Assembly (NCBI GenBank): GCA_965224275.1 | Contig: CBDCYR010000015.1 | Coordinates: forward strand, 1-64,000 | Reading direction: 5' to 3' | Source: CAUZWH01 sp965224275 | GTDB taxonomy: Bacteria > Pseudomonadota > Alphaproteobacteria > SHVV01 | Length of the DNA: 64,000 nt | Part shown: positions 18,168-26,386 of the stretch, in pieces | Position numbering within the stretch: position 1 is the stretch's first letter | How the letters are laid out: each line of letters opens with the position of its first letter | The notes under the pieces: generated by a model | Database searches by the model: none | The model's input: only the letters and a program-made list of their open reading frames with translations | Told to the model about the DNA's origin: nothing | Made by a program: the position numbers and the translations under genes

Positions 18168-19577
18168 TTAGACACTATAATACATCGCGAACTCGATCGG
18201 ATGGGGGGTCATCTCGTAGGACTTGACCTCATCGGATTTGAGTTCGATGTAGCCGTCGATCAGGTCATCGGAGAACACGTCGCCTTTCTTGAGGAACTCG
18301 CGGTCCTCATCGAGGTTTGTTAGCGCCTGTGCGAGGCTGGTGCACACCGTTGGTACGTCCTGGAGTTCCTCGGGCGGCAGGTCATAGAGGTTCTTATCCA
18401 TCGGATCTCCCGGATGAATCCGGTTTTCGATGCCATCGATGCCGGCCATCAACATCGCGGCAAATGTAAGGTAGGGGTTTGCCGCGGGGTCGGGGTAGCG
18501 TACTTCGACCCGCTTACCCTTGGGGCTTGACGTGAATGGAATGCGGCACGACGCCGAGCGATTACGGGAGGAGTAGGCCAGCAATACCGGTGCTTCAAAC
18601 CCCGGCACCAGACGTTTGTAGCTGTTGGTGGTTGGGTTGGAGAAGGCATTGATGGCGCGGGCATGCTTGATAATGCCGCCGATGTAGTAGAGCGCCTGTT
18701 CCGACAGATCGGCGTAATTGTTACCGGCAAATATCGGTTTGTCGCCCTTCCAGACGGATTGATGGACGTGCATGCCCGAGCCGTTGTCGTCGACCACGGG
18801 CTTGGGCATGAATGTCGCGGTCTTGCCGTAGGAATGTGCGACGTTGTGGACCACGTATTTGTAGATCTGCACGTTATCGGCGGTTTTGAGCAGGGTCGAA
18901 AATTCGATACCCAATTCGTTCTGACTGGGGGCGACCTCATGGTGGTGCTTTTCGGTGAGAACGCCCATCTCTGCGATGACCGTGACCATCTCGGCCCGTA
19001 GATCGGCGTGAGAATCCAGTGGTGGCACCGGAAAGTAGCCGCCCTTGGCCGGCGGCCGGTGGCCGACATTGCCGCCTTCGTAGTTGCGTGAGGTGTTGTA
19101 GGGGCCTTCTTCCTCGTCGATCGAATAGAAGGTGTTGTTCATCGAAACGTCGTAGCGAACGTCGTCGAACACAAAAAACTCAGGCTCGGGGCCGAACAGA
19201 GCGCGATCGCCAATCCCGGTATGCGCGAGATAGGCCTCGGCGCGCCGCGCGCACGAGCGGGGATCACGCGAATAGGGCTCGCCAGTGGTCGGCTCGAGAA
19301 CGTCGCAGAACAGGACCAGCGAGGTCTGCGCCGCGAACGGATCCATCGTTGCGGTGTCCGGGTCGGGCAGCAGGCACATGTCGGATTCGTTGATGTCCTT
19401 CCAGCCGGCAATTGACGAGCCGTCGAACATAACGCCGCTGGTGAACATGTCCTCGTCGACGACGCGAACATCCATCGCCAAGTGCTGCCACTTTCCGCGC
19501 GGATCGGTAAAGCGCAGATCAACAAACCTTACTTCCTTGTCCTTGATCGTCTTGAGTACTTCCTTGGCGTCGGCCAT
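18168..19577 (-). CDS. glnA: Type I glutamine synthetase
   Basis: A 469-residue class I-beta glutamine synthetase that assimilates ammonium onto glutamate with ATP. Seen are DGSSIAGW, the metal and glutamate region (EVAPSQNELGIEF), NGSGMHVHQS, the ATP loop NPTTNSYKRLVPG, and NLYDLPPEE, which holds the tyrosine adenylylated by GlnE. It ends EFAMYYSV. It follows glnB by about 56 bases on the same strand, the usual alphaproteobacterial glnBA operon. Adenylylation control is inferred from the conserved tyrosine. Confidence 0.96.
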   Translation of the reverse strand: MADAKEVLKTIKDKEVRFVDLRFTDPRGKWQHLAMDVRVVDEDMFTSGVMFDGSSIAGWKDINESDMCLLPDPDTATMDPFAAQTSLVLFCDVLEPTTGEPYSRDPRSCARRAEAYLAHTGIGDRALFGPEPEFFVFDDVRYDVSMNNTFYSIDEEEGPYNTSRNYEGGNVGHRPPAKGGYFPVPPLDSHADLRAEMVTVIAEMGVLTEKHHHEVAPSQNELGIEFSTLLKTADNVQIYKYVVHNVAHSYGKTATFMPKPVVDDNGSGMHVHQSVWKGDKPIFAGNNYADLSEQALYYIGGIIKHARAINAFSNPTTNSYKRLVPGFEAPVLLAYSSRNRSASCRIPFTSSPKGKRVEVRYPDPAANPYLTFAAMLMAGIDGIENRIHPGDPMDKNLYDLPPEELQDVPTVCTSLAQALTNLDEDREFLKKGDVFSDDLIDGYIELKSDEVKSYEMTPHPIEFAMYYSV

Positions 19578-19633
19578 TTCTTGTTCCTTCCTCGTATTCG
19601 TTCGAGCTGGGCTCGGTCTGACTCAAAATGTAG

Positions 19634-19972
19634 CTAAACGGCCTCGCGGCCTTTTTCTCCGGTTCGGATACGGATCGCTTCTTCGATATCGGTGACGAAT
19701 ATCTTGCCGTCACCGATGCGCCCGGTGTGCGCCGCCTGTTGTATCGCTTCGATCGCGCGCTCAGCCAAACTGTCTTCGATGACGATCTCGATCTTCACTT
19801 TGGGGAGGAAATCGACCACATATTCGGCACCGCGATAGAGTTCGGTGTGCCCCTTTTGCCGGCCAAATCCCTTGGCTTCCGTGACGGTCATTCCCTGCAG
19901 CCCGATTTCATGAAGCGCTTCCTTCACCTCATCAAGCTTGAAAGGTTTTACGATGGCTTCGATCTTCTTCAT
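19634..19972 (-). CDS. glnB: Nitrogen regulatory protein P-II
   Basis: A 112-residue PII signal protein that binds 2-oxoglutarate and ATP/ADP and controls GlnE, NtrB and other partners. It begins MKKIEAIVKPFKLDEVKEAL. The T-loop contains RGAEYVVDFLPKVK, with the uridylylated tyrosine, and the C-terminal TGRIGDGKIFV forms the nucleotide pocket. It precedes glnA in the same operon. The upstream region holds a sigma-54-like promoter. GlnB rather than GlnK is favoured by linkage to glnA and the absence of amtB. Confidence 0.95.
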   Translation of the reverse strand: MKKIEAIVKPFKLDEVKEALHEIGLQGMTVTEAKGFGRQKGHTELYRGAEYVVDFLPKVKIEIVIEDSLAERAIEAIQQAAHTGRIGDGKIFVTDIEEAIRIRTGEKGREAV

Positions 19973-20051
19973 GGTAATGACCTATCTCGTCGAAGGCGCT
20001 CGGGGGCGGGGTCGCGACCCTGCCTTCGGTTATGGTTAGCAATTGGTTAAG

Positions 20052-20067
20052 AGCACGATTCGTGCCA
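20052..20067 (-). promoter_or_regulatory. Candidate sigma-54 promoter of glnBA
   Basis: Read on the minus strand the site is TGGCACGAATCGTGCT. It matches the sigma-54 consensus TGGCACG-N4-TTGC at all but one position, with GG at -24 and GC at -12. It lies about 80 bases before the glnB start and points toward it. glnBA operons of alphaproteobacteria are known to use NtrC and sigma-54. I do not see a clear NtrC site upstream. Confidence 0.65.
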
Positions 20068-20231
20068 GTTAATGATAACAATATAACTCATTGAAATAGC
20101 AATATTATATTGGGCATCGAAGGCGTGCCTCGGCAATCGATATCGTCTAATTCTTGGGCATACGCCTAATTATTTGACAGCCTTTTTGAGGTGAGTGTGC
20201 GGTGTGGGTACCGGATCAGTTGCCAAGAGGA

Positions 20232-21398
20232 TCAATTGCCAAGAACAGTGCGGATGCGATGCATCGCTTCGCGGATATTGTCGACGCTGTTGGCGTAGGA
20301 AAAGCGGACATATCCCTCGCCCTCGGTGCCAAAACTGGTGCCGGCGACCGTCGCGACACCTGCCTCCTCGAGGAATAGAGTTTCCAGTTCCTTAGCGGTT
20401 CGACCCGTCTCGCCAATATTTGCAAATGCGTAGAACGCCCCCGCTGGACGTATGCAGCTGATTCCTGGCAGGGCATTCAATTCGTCGTAGATGACGCCGC
20501 GACGTTCGTCGAATGCCGCGACCATGCGGTCAACGCCGTCTTGCGGCCCGGTCAATGCGGCAATTCCGGCGTGCTGGGTTGCTGCGTTAACACAGGAGTG
20601 GTCGTTAATCGCAAACCGTGTCGCCGCATCGATCAACGCTTCCGGCCAGACGCCATAACCCATCCTCCACCCAGTCATCGCATAGGTTTTCGACCAGCCA
20701 TCGAGCACGATCAAACGATCGCGGATGTCTTCATAATCAAGCAGCGTGACATGCTCGCGGCCGTCATAGAGCATGCGGGAATAAATTTCGTCGCTGAGGA
20801 TCGCTACCTGCGGGTGCGCCGCAAGCCCGTCCACCAGCCGGTCGAATTCCGACTTCGGCACGGCGCCGCCGGTCGGATTGGCCGGGCTGTTGACGATCAT
20901 CAGCCGCGTCGACGGCGTAATCTCGGCCAGCACCTCGTCAGCGCTGAATGAAAAATCGTTATCCTCGTGCAGATCGATCGGCACCGGCGTGGCGCCGGAA
21001 AAACGAATGACCGATTCGTAGATTGGAAACCCGGGATCCGGATACATGATCTCGGTCCCCTCCTGGCCAAACATCATGATCGCAAAAAACATCGTCACCT
21101 TGCCGCCGGGCACCACGATGATGTGATCGGGATTGACCTCGGCGTTGCGGTAAGTCGCGATATCCGCCGCGACGGCTTCGCGCAGCGGCAGAATCCCGTT
21201 GGCTGGCGTGTAGCCATGGTGGCCGTCGGCCAGCGCCTTTTGCGCGGCTTCGACGATATGTGGCGGCGTTGGGAAATCGGGTTGGCCGATGCCCAGGCTA
21301 ATGATATCGCGGCCGGCGCGTTTGAGCGCCTCTGCCCGAGCCAAAACCTCGAACGCGCTTTCGGTGCCCAGGCGTGACATGCGATCTGCGACTTGCAT
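20232..21398 (-). CDS. PLP-dependent class I/II aminotransferase (aspartate-type)
   Basis: A 388-residue fold-type I aminotransferase. The PLP lysine is in DGWSKTYAMTGWRMGY. The substrate-binding segments are SLGIGQPDFPTP, HHGYTPANGILPLREAVA and NSPANPTGG, and the C-terminal Arg region is VRFSYANS. The ATG at 21398 is preferred as the family starts there; the frame extends upstream without conserved sequence. The reaction is transfer of an amino group between an amino acid (aspartate or aromatic) and a 2-oxo acid; exact specificity is not visible. It lies upstream of glnB on the same strand, but a gap of about 260 bases with its own promoter separates them. Confidence 0.88.
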   Translation of the reverse strand: MQVADRMSRLGTESAFEVLARAEALKRAGRDIISLGIGQPDFPTPPHIVEAAQKALADGHHGYTPANGILPLREAVAADIATYRNAEVNPDHIIVVPGGKVTMFFAIMMFGQEGTEIMYPDPGFPIYESVIRFSGATPVPIDLHEDNDFSFSADEVLAEITPSTRLMIVNSPANPTGGAVPKSEFDRLVDGLAAHPQVAILSDEIYSRMLYDGREHVTLLDYEDIRDRLIVLDGWSKTYAMTGWRMGYGVWPEALIDAATRFAINDHSCVNAATQHAGIAALTGPQDGVDRMVAAFDERRGVIYDELNALPGISCIRPAGAFYAFANIGETGRTAKELETLFLEEAGVATVAGTSFGTEGEGYVRFSYANSVDNIREAMHRIRTVLGN

Positions 21399-21534
21399 GG
21401 CCGGTTTTATGCACCTTTGCCGGGCGTCGGTAAACGTCGAAACGAAGCCTGGACGGCGGACCCCAAGGTTTGATGCTTGACGGCGCGCGATGCCTGGCGC
21501 TACCAAGGTCGCACGATCCAATTACTACCTTTGT

Positions 21535-21612
21535 GGCGGGCGTAGCTCAGTCGGTTAGAGCGCTAGATTGTGGATCTAGAGGTCGGGGGTTCAATTCCCC
21601 TCGCTCGCCCCA
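21535..21612 (+). tRNA. tRNA-His (anticodon GTG)
   Basis: The acceptor strands GCGGGCG (21536-21542) and CGCTCGC (21602-21608) pair fully, allowing one G-T. An extra G at -1 (21535) faces a C73, the identity mark of tRNA-His. The D-arm TAGCTCAGTCGGTTAGAGC, the anticodon stem CTAGA/TCTAG with loop TTGTGGA, and the T-arm GGGTTCAATTCCC are all visible. CCA is encoded at 21610-21612. Confidence 0.95.
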
Positions 21613-22272
21613 ATGCCTGGTGCACCAGGAAAAACGGGAAGCTGCGTCTTTCGGGCCGATTCCTCGTCCGAAATTAGGGGAACGAGGCATGAACGAAATC
21701 CGCCGAAAAGCCTGGGGTTACCTCTCGGTTACTAGTTGGTGCTGAAAGAGGGGTTCGGGAGGACCGGAAAGGGACCCCGCCAGCCTATTGGAGGCCCGGT
21801 GCAGGCGAGGTCCCAATAATAAGAGGTCTAAGGTCAAGGGGGTTGTCCGAAGACCTCCCTACTCAACTACAAATGAAATGGTGGAGTCGATCGGTCGCGT
21901 CAAGCCGACGGAGAACGTCTGCTCTTGCCGCTTTTACGGCCAAGAACGGGTGCAAAGCCGACGAAATAGACGGCGGGTCGTTAAGGGCAAAAGTGACCCA
22001 AAGAGAAGTCGGCCGTACAGCAAGAAGCACGATAGTGTTTGATGACCACGCTGCGTGAGAAGCTCGTGAAGATCGGTGCCAAGGTGGTCCGCCATGGTCG
22101 CTTTGTCACGTTCCAACTGGCGGAGGTCGCTACCGTTTTCAGCTAGTGAGAGGTGTTATCCGGGAATCTCGGCTAGAATGGTTCGCGTGCCGCACGAGAC
22201 GGACACTCTTTGATCCGCGGATCCCGACGCACGGAGCGACGTGCACGGGACGCGGGTCGATGGAGGCTACGA
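21613..22272. other. Intergenic stretch after tRNA-His
   Basis: No intact gene is seen in about 660 bases. It contains a perfect 14-base palindrome (CCTGGTGCACCAGG) close to the tRNA and a short transposase remnant at 22042-22146. Sequence 3' of tRNA genes often collects mobile-element debris, which agrees with what follows. Confidence 0.45.
22042..22146 (+). pseudogene. Probable IS1380-family transposase remnant
   Basis: The short frame reads MTTLREKLVKIGAKVVRHG then RFVTFQLAEVA and stops. This resembles the C-terminal segment of IS1380-family transposases. Nothing else of the element is recognisable here. The call rests on memory of the family pattern over about 30 residues. Confidence 0.5.
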
Positions 22273-22542
22273 ATGTGGCATTGGGCGTTGGCGTTTGCAT
22301 GGCTTGCACTTGGCTCGGCGGGCTATGTGAGCGCCGATCAGGGGTCGGTCAAGCCAAGGCCTTTGACGAATTACGAGGCTGCATGCGTGGAACCAGCAAC
22401 GAGCACCTCGCCGTGGAATATCAAGAATCTCTACGATTGCGAGAACCGATCCCTCTTCATTCCATACCAGCTCTGGACGGGAGCCGACTGGGACGGAGCC
22501 AAGGATGCGCCATGCATGCATACGGCCAACTCACTCTTCTAT
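22273..22542 (+). pseudogene. Secreted protein of unknown function, fragment 1 of 3
   Basis: The ATG at 22273 is preceded by GGAGG. A signal peptide (MWHWALAFAWLALGSAGYVS, cut near SAD) opens the product, followed by NYEAACVEPATSTSPWNIK and a Cys-containing segment. The frame is cut after NSLFY by an IS with the duplicated target CTAT. Joining this to the pieces at 23814-23855 and 24790-25144 restores one open frame of about 220 codons. The protein would be periplasmic or secreted with several cysteines. No family is recognised. Confidence 0.7.
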
Positions 22543-23813
22543 AGGCGCCTCTAAAAATGCCTTCCGGCGCTCTCAATCGGTTAGAATCGGGGCGACGTGA
22601 CACGGGGATCAGGGGAACCAGCGATGGGCCAAATGGGCTTTTTTGACATCGCGAATCGGTATGCGGGGCTGGACGCCAAGAACGACCCGCTGGTGAAGAT
22701 CGACGAGGTTGTTCCGTGGGAAGACTTCCGACCGCGTCTCGAGGCGGCATGGCGCAAGCCGGACGAGGACCGGAAGTCTCCGGCGGGACGCAAGCCGTGG
22801 GATGCGCTGGTGATGTTCAAGGCGATCGTTCTCTGCGCGCTTTACAACCTGTCGGACGATCAGGTGGAGTACCAGCTTCGCGACCGCCTCTCGTTCATGC
22901 GGTTTCTGGGGTTGGGGCTTGAGGACCGGGTTCCCGACGCCAAGACGGTGTGGCTCTACCGCGAACACTTGGCGCAGGCGGGGGTGATCGAGGCGTTGTT
23001 CGATGCCTTCGACGGCTCTCTGAAGAAGCGGGGCTACTTGGCGATGGGCGGCCAGATCATCGACGCCTCGATCGTTCCGGTCCCCCAACAGCGCAACAGC
23101 CGTGACGAGAACGCGCGGATCAAGGATGGCGAGACGCCGGAGGGCTGGGAGAAGCAGCCGGCCAAGCGTCGCCAGAAGGATACGGACGCGCGGTGGACCA
23201 AGAAGCACGGCAAGAGCCATTACGGCTACAAGAACCATGTGAATGTGGACCGCCGCCACAAGCTGGTGCGGCGTTATCAGGTGACCGACGCGGCGGTGCA
23301 CGACAGCCAGGTCGTGGAGGACATCCTGGATGCGGACAACACTGCTTCGGACGTGTGGGCGGACAGCGCCTACCGGTCGGCGGAGATCGAGGCGAAGCTG
23401 GGTGAGAAGGGTCTGAAGAGCCGGATCCACCGCAAGGGGCATCGCAACAAGCCGCTGAACGAGCACGAGAAGCGGGGCAACGAGACCCGTTCGAAGGTGC
23501 GGGCTCGGGTGGAGCACGTCTTCGGGGCCCAGAGCAACGACATGGGCGGGACGCTGGTGCGCGGCATCGGGCTGGTGCGGGCCAAGGCACGGATCGGGCT
23601 GAAGAACCTCGCCTACAACATGCGCCGCCTGGTGCAGTTGGAGCGCCTCGCGGCGGCGGCGCCACCGTGACGGTATTCAGGGCAGGAGTCCGTGCAGGCT
23701 ACGAGTTTCGGCATCAAATCAACCGCTCAGGAGCGACCGAACGCCAAAATCCCGAGGCCGGGTGACGTCCGCTGCCCCGGTTCGGGCTCATCTGGGCATT
23801 TTTCGAGGTGCCC
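22543..23813 (+). mobile_element. IS5-family element, type C, copy 1
   Basis: A 1271-base element. The inner ends GGCGCCTCTAAAAATGCC and, inverted, GGCACCTCGAAAAATGCC match at 16 of 18 positions. It is flanked by CTAT at 22539-22542 and 23814-23817, the 4-base duplication expected for the IS5 subgroup. A second copy of the same length lies at 43268-44538 with target CCAA. Confidence 0.92.
22624..23670 (+). CDS. IS5-family DDE transposase (type C)
   Basis: A 348-residue IS5-type transposase. DDE residues are in QIIDASIVPVPQQR, DVWADSAYRS and RARVEHVFG. The family signature YLAMGG...KKHGKSHYGYKNH is present. The ATG at 22624 has GGGGA upstream; a GTG at 22597 would add nine residues. It differs from the copy at 43349 by one residue (Ala versus Val in EALFDAFDG), so the two elements moved recently. 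Confidence 0.92.
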   Translation: MGQMGFFDIANRYAGLDAKNDPLVKIDEVVPWEDFRPRLEAAWRKPDEDRKSPAGRKPWDALVMFKAIVLCALYNLSDDQVEYQLRDRLSFMRFLGLGLEDRVPDAKTVWLYREHLAQAGVIEALFDAFDGSLKKRGYLAMGGQIIDASIVPVPQQRNSRDENARIKDGETPEGWEKQPAKRRQKDTDARWTKKHGKSHYGYKNHVNVDRRHKLVRRYQVTDAAVHDSQVVEDILDADNTASDVWADSAYRSAEIEAKLGEKGLKSRIHRKGHRNKPLNEHEKRGNETRSKVRARVEHVFGAQSNDMGGTLVRGIGLVRAKARIGLKNLAYNMRRLVQLERLAAAAPP

Positions 23814-23855
23814 CTATGTGAATGGCAACAGCGGCACGACCATCAAGGGGCCTAA
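23814..23855 (+). pseudogene. Secreted protein, fragment 2 of 3
   Basis: These 42 bases encode YVNGNSGTTIKGPK between two IS elements, counting the duplicated ends. They connect fragment 1 at the CTAT duplication to fragment 3 at the TAA duplication, with the frame kept on both sides. Confidence 0.7.
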
Positions 23856-24789
23856 GAGCCTGATCCGAAAGTTATTGAGTGATAACAGTGAGATGTGATT
23901 CTATCGGATTTGCTAAAGATTCGATGGAGGCCACGATGGTCTGGACTGTTATCACCCGTTGCGAACATACCCGCAGATATGCTCGTTATCCAAGCGATTT
24001 GACAGACAATGAGTGGGGCGTGGTTGTACCTTTTGTGCCTCCTGGGCGTGGCGGAGGTCGTCCCCGTACCACCGATATGCGGGAAGTGCTGAACGCCATA
24101 CTCTATCTGGCGGAAGGCGGTATTGCGTGGCGAATGCTGCCGAAGGACTTTCCTCCTGTTTCAACGGTGCGCCGTTATTTCTACCAGTGGCGCGATGATG
24201 GAACCCTGTCATTGATGAACTTTGCATTGGTACAGGCGGCCCGAGAACTGGAGGGCAAAGAACCGTGTCCATCAGCCGGGATCATCGATAGCCAGAGTGT
24301 TAAAACCACCGAAAGTGGTGGTCCGCGTGGGTTTGATGCTGGCAAGAAGGTCAAGGGCCGCAAGCGCCACATTATCACTGACACCAATGGCTTTATGGTC
24401 GGTATTGTTGTTCACAGCGCGGCCATTCAGGATCGTGACGGAGCTGTTCCCACCCTGCAATCGATCCGCCGCTTCTACCCGTTTCTGCGCCATATCTTTG
24501 CTGATGGTGGTTATGCAGGGCCAAAACTCAAGCAGGCGCTGAAGGGCAAAGGTGGCTGGACTATCGAAGTCATCCGGCGGTGCGACGACACCAAAGGCTT
24601 CAAGCTTTTGCCGCGCCGATGGGTGGTGGAGCGCACCTTTGCATGGCTGGGAAGATGCCGGCGCCTGGCAAAGGATTGGGAGACATCAATCGAAAGCTCA
24701 ACAGCATGGGCACTCATCGCACACATCCGAACCCTCACGCGGCGATTGGCAAGACACTGTTATGCCTGACAAACTTCTGAATCAGACAC
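23856..24789 (+). mobile_element. IS5-family element, type B
   Basis: A 934-base element with ends GAGCCTGATCCGAAAGTT and, inverted, GTGTCTGATTCAGAAGTT (13 of 18 match). TAA direct repeats at 23853-23855 and 24790-24792 flank it, again a TNA target. It is related to, but clearly distinct from, the type A element. It is the second insertion into the same secreted-protein gene. Confidence 0.9.
23936..24769 (+). CDS. IS5-family DDE transposase (type B)
   Basis: A 277-residue transposase with DDE motifs GIIDSQSVKT, HIFADGGYAG and VVERTFAWLGR. The ATG at 23936 has GGAGG five bases upstream. It has the same length and the same block order (SDLTDNEW...GRPRTTD...RGFDAGKKVKGRKRH) as the type A enzyme. 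The base composition is less GC-rich than in type A. The frame is intact. Confidence 0.92.
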   Translation: MVWTVITRCEHTRRYARYPSDLTDNEWGVVVPFVPPGRGGGRPRTTDMREVLNAILYLAEGGIAWRMLPKDFPPVSTVRRYFYQWRDDGTLSLMNFALVQAARELEGKEPCPSAGIIDSQSVKTTESGGPRGFDAGKKVKGRKRHIITDTNGFMVGIVVHSAAIQDRDGAVPTLQSIRRFYPFLRHIFADGGYAGPKLKQALKGKGGWTIEVIRRCDDTKGFKLLPRRWVVERTFAWLGRCRRLAKDWETSIESSTAWALIAHIRTLTRRLARHCYA

Positions 24790-25144
24790 TAAGCGATGGC
24801 AGAGCCCGTCGAGCGGCGAGGCCCGCATCGTATGGGAAAGGGCCAAGACAAACGGATCAAAAACCCAACGGTTCGTGTGCCACGACAAGGGAATAGGCCG
24901 CGTGTTCGATAGCCGGGGCCCAAGGTACTACGCTGTCGGACGATGCAAGTTTCCCGCAGGCTATGGCTGGAAAATATCGGAGCGCCGTCACTGCCGAGAC
25001 ACCTCGATCGAGATCACATCTGTTGCGCTCGATGACGAGAACAATCTCCGCTCGCTCACGTTCAAATGGTGGTATCGATCAACTCTCGATCACATCTACC
25101 GATACAAACCCAACGCGGGCATGGTCAATGCTTGGCAGCAGTAG
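24790..25144 (+). pseudogene. Secreted protein, fragment 3 of 3
   Basis: In the restored frame this piece begins RWQSPSSGEARIVWERAK and continues with FVCHDKGIGRVFD, YYAVGRCKFPAGYGWK and RRHCRDTSIEI to a TAG at 25142-25144. Three cysteines here and three in fragment 1 suggest a disulfide-bonded exported protein. I do not recognise the family. Confidence 0.7.
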
Positions 25145-25253
25145 AGTGCATAGAGACCGGGTACCAAGGCGCGGCTCGCCGATGCCTTCGCACCGATAGC
25201 CCTCTTCTCATTTCAGCTGCAATCATCGGAGCAACGGGTGGCGCCGCTTCGCT

Positions 25254-25591
25254 CTACGGTAGACCAGCCTTACGCAGGCCCTCGCGCAGACGTTCCCTAT
25301 CAGCCGGTTCTTTGAGCGGCCAACGATCTAAATTGGCCAAAGTGAACGGGCGTCGCGCCACCTTTGCCCGCAATTTGCTGAACGTCTCGAGGGCGGACCT
25401 GGCCTCCTCATCGCGCCCCAGCTGTCCGTAGGCCGCAGCCAGAAGGAGAAAACCCCATTCGTCACCCGGTGTACCCTTGGTGGCTCTCAGCATCGTTGCC
25501 GCGGCATCATCGTATCGCTCCAGGTGATACTGGGCTTCACCCAGCCGAAAGAGATAATCACCTTGGGGATCGAGCCGCATGGCCTTTCTTA
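25254..25591 (-). pseudogene. Adenylate/guanylate cyclase-TPR protein, C-terminal fragment
   Basis: This is the end of the gene whose first 1.55 kb lies at 31881-33432. It encodes a TPR-like region (RKAMRLDPQGDYLFRLGEAQ, then DDAAATMLRATKG) and stops with a TAG at 25254-25256. At the break, the duplicated TTA at 25589-25591 joins to the N-terminal part so that GLEFL is followed directly by RKAMRLDP in frame. The restored protein has 628 residues. The two parts are now 6.3 kb apart. Confidence 0.88.
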
Positions 25592-26386
25592 GAGTCCGAC
25601 TCGAAACTCTATGTTTGATAACAGTACCTTGCGAGCCGCCTTGTGAGGAGTCGGATGTTGGCGACAAGAATCCATGCCTGTGCGGAGGCGATTGATTTCT
25701 CCCAATCCTTGGCCAGTCGACGGCATCGGTTGAGCCAGGCGAAGGTCCTCTCGACGACCCATCGTCTGGGCAGGAGCTCGAAGCCCTGGGCGGTGTCTGA
25801 GCGCTTGATGATCTCGAGCTTCCAGCGGCCGATGACCTCAAGGGCGCCCTCGAGTTTCGGTCCCGCGTAGGCGGCGTCGGCGAAGAGGTGACGCAGCCGG
25901 GGGAAGCGATGACGGATCGATTTGAGGACCTCGGGCGCGCCGTCGCGGTCCTGGATATCGGCTGCGTGCACGATCAGGCCGACCAGCAGGCCGAGTGTAT
26001 CGGTGACGATGTGACGCTTGCGGCCCTTGATCTTCTTGCCCGCGTCATAGCCCCGAACACCACCGCTTTCCGTGGTTTTCACGCTCTGGCTGTCGATCAC
26101 CCCGGCGCTCGGGCCGGCCTCGCGTCCTTCCAGCTCCCGGGCCGCCATGACCAGGTGATGGTTGATGCTCTCCAGCAGGCCGTTGGAGCGCCAGTCGTAG
26201 AAATAGCGCTGGACCGTGGAAGGCGGAGGGAAGTCGTTCGGCAACATCGCCCACTGGCAGCCCGTCGAGGTGTTGTTCGGCGTGGAATATTGACCCCCTA
26301 TTGGGGGTTATCGGCGTCCAAAATTGACCCCCCTGGTTTTGTGCTCTTGAACACACCTCGTTGTTTGGACAGACGAGGTGGGGGAG

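Noticed and set aside
21617..21630. CCTGGTGCACCAGG palindrome as terminator of tRNA-His
   Set aside because: The stem is short, has no loop and is followed by A residues on the plus strand, so it does not fit an intrinsic terminator.
22609..23517. 302-codon minus frame, repeated at 43334-44242
   Set aside because: It is a shadow of the type C transposase; it recurs only because the element does.
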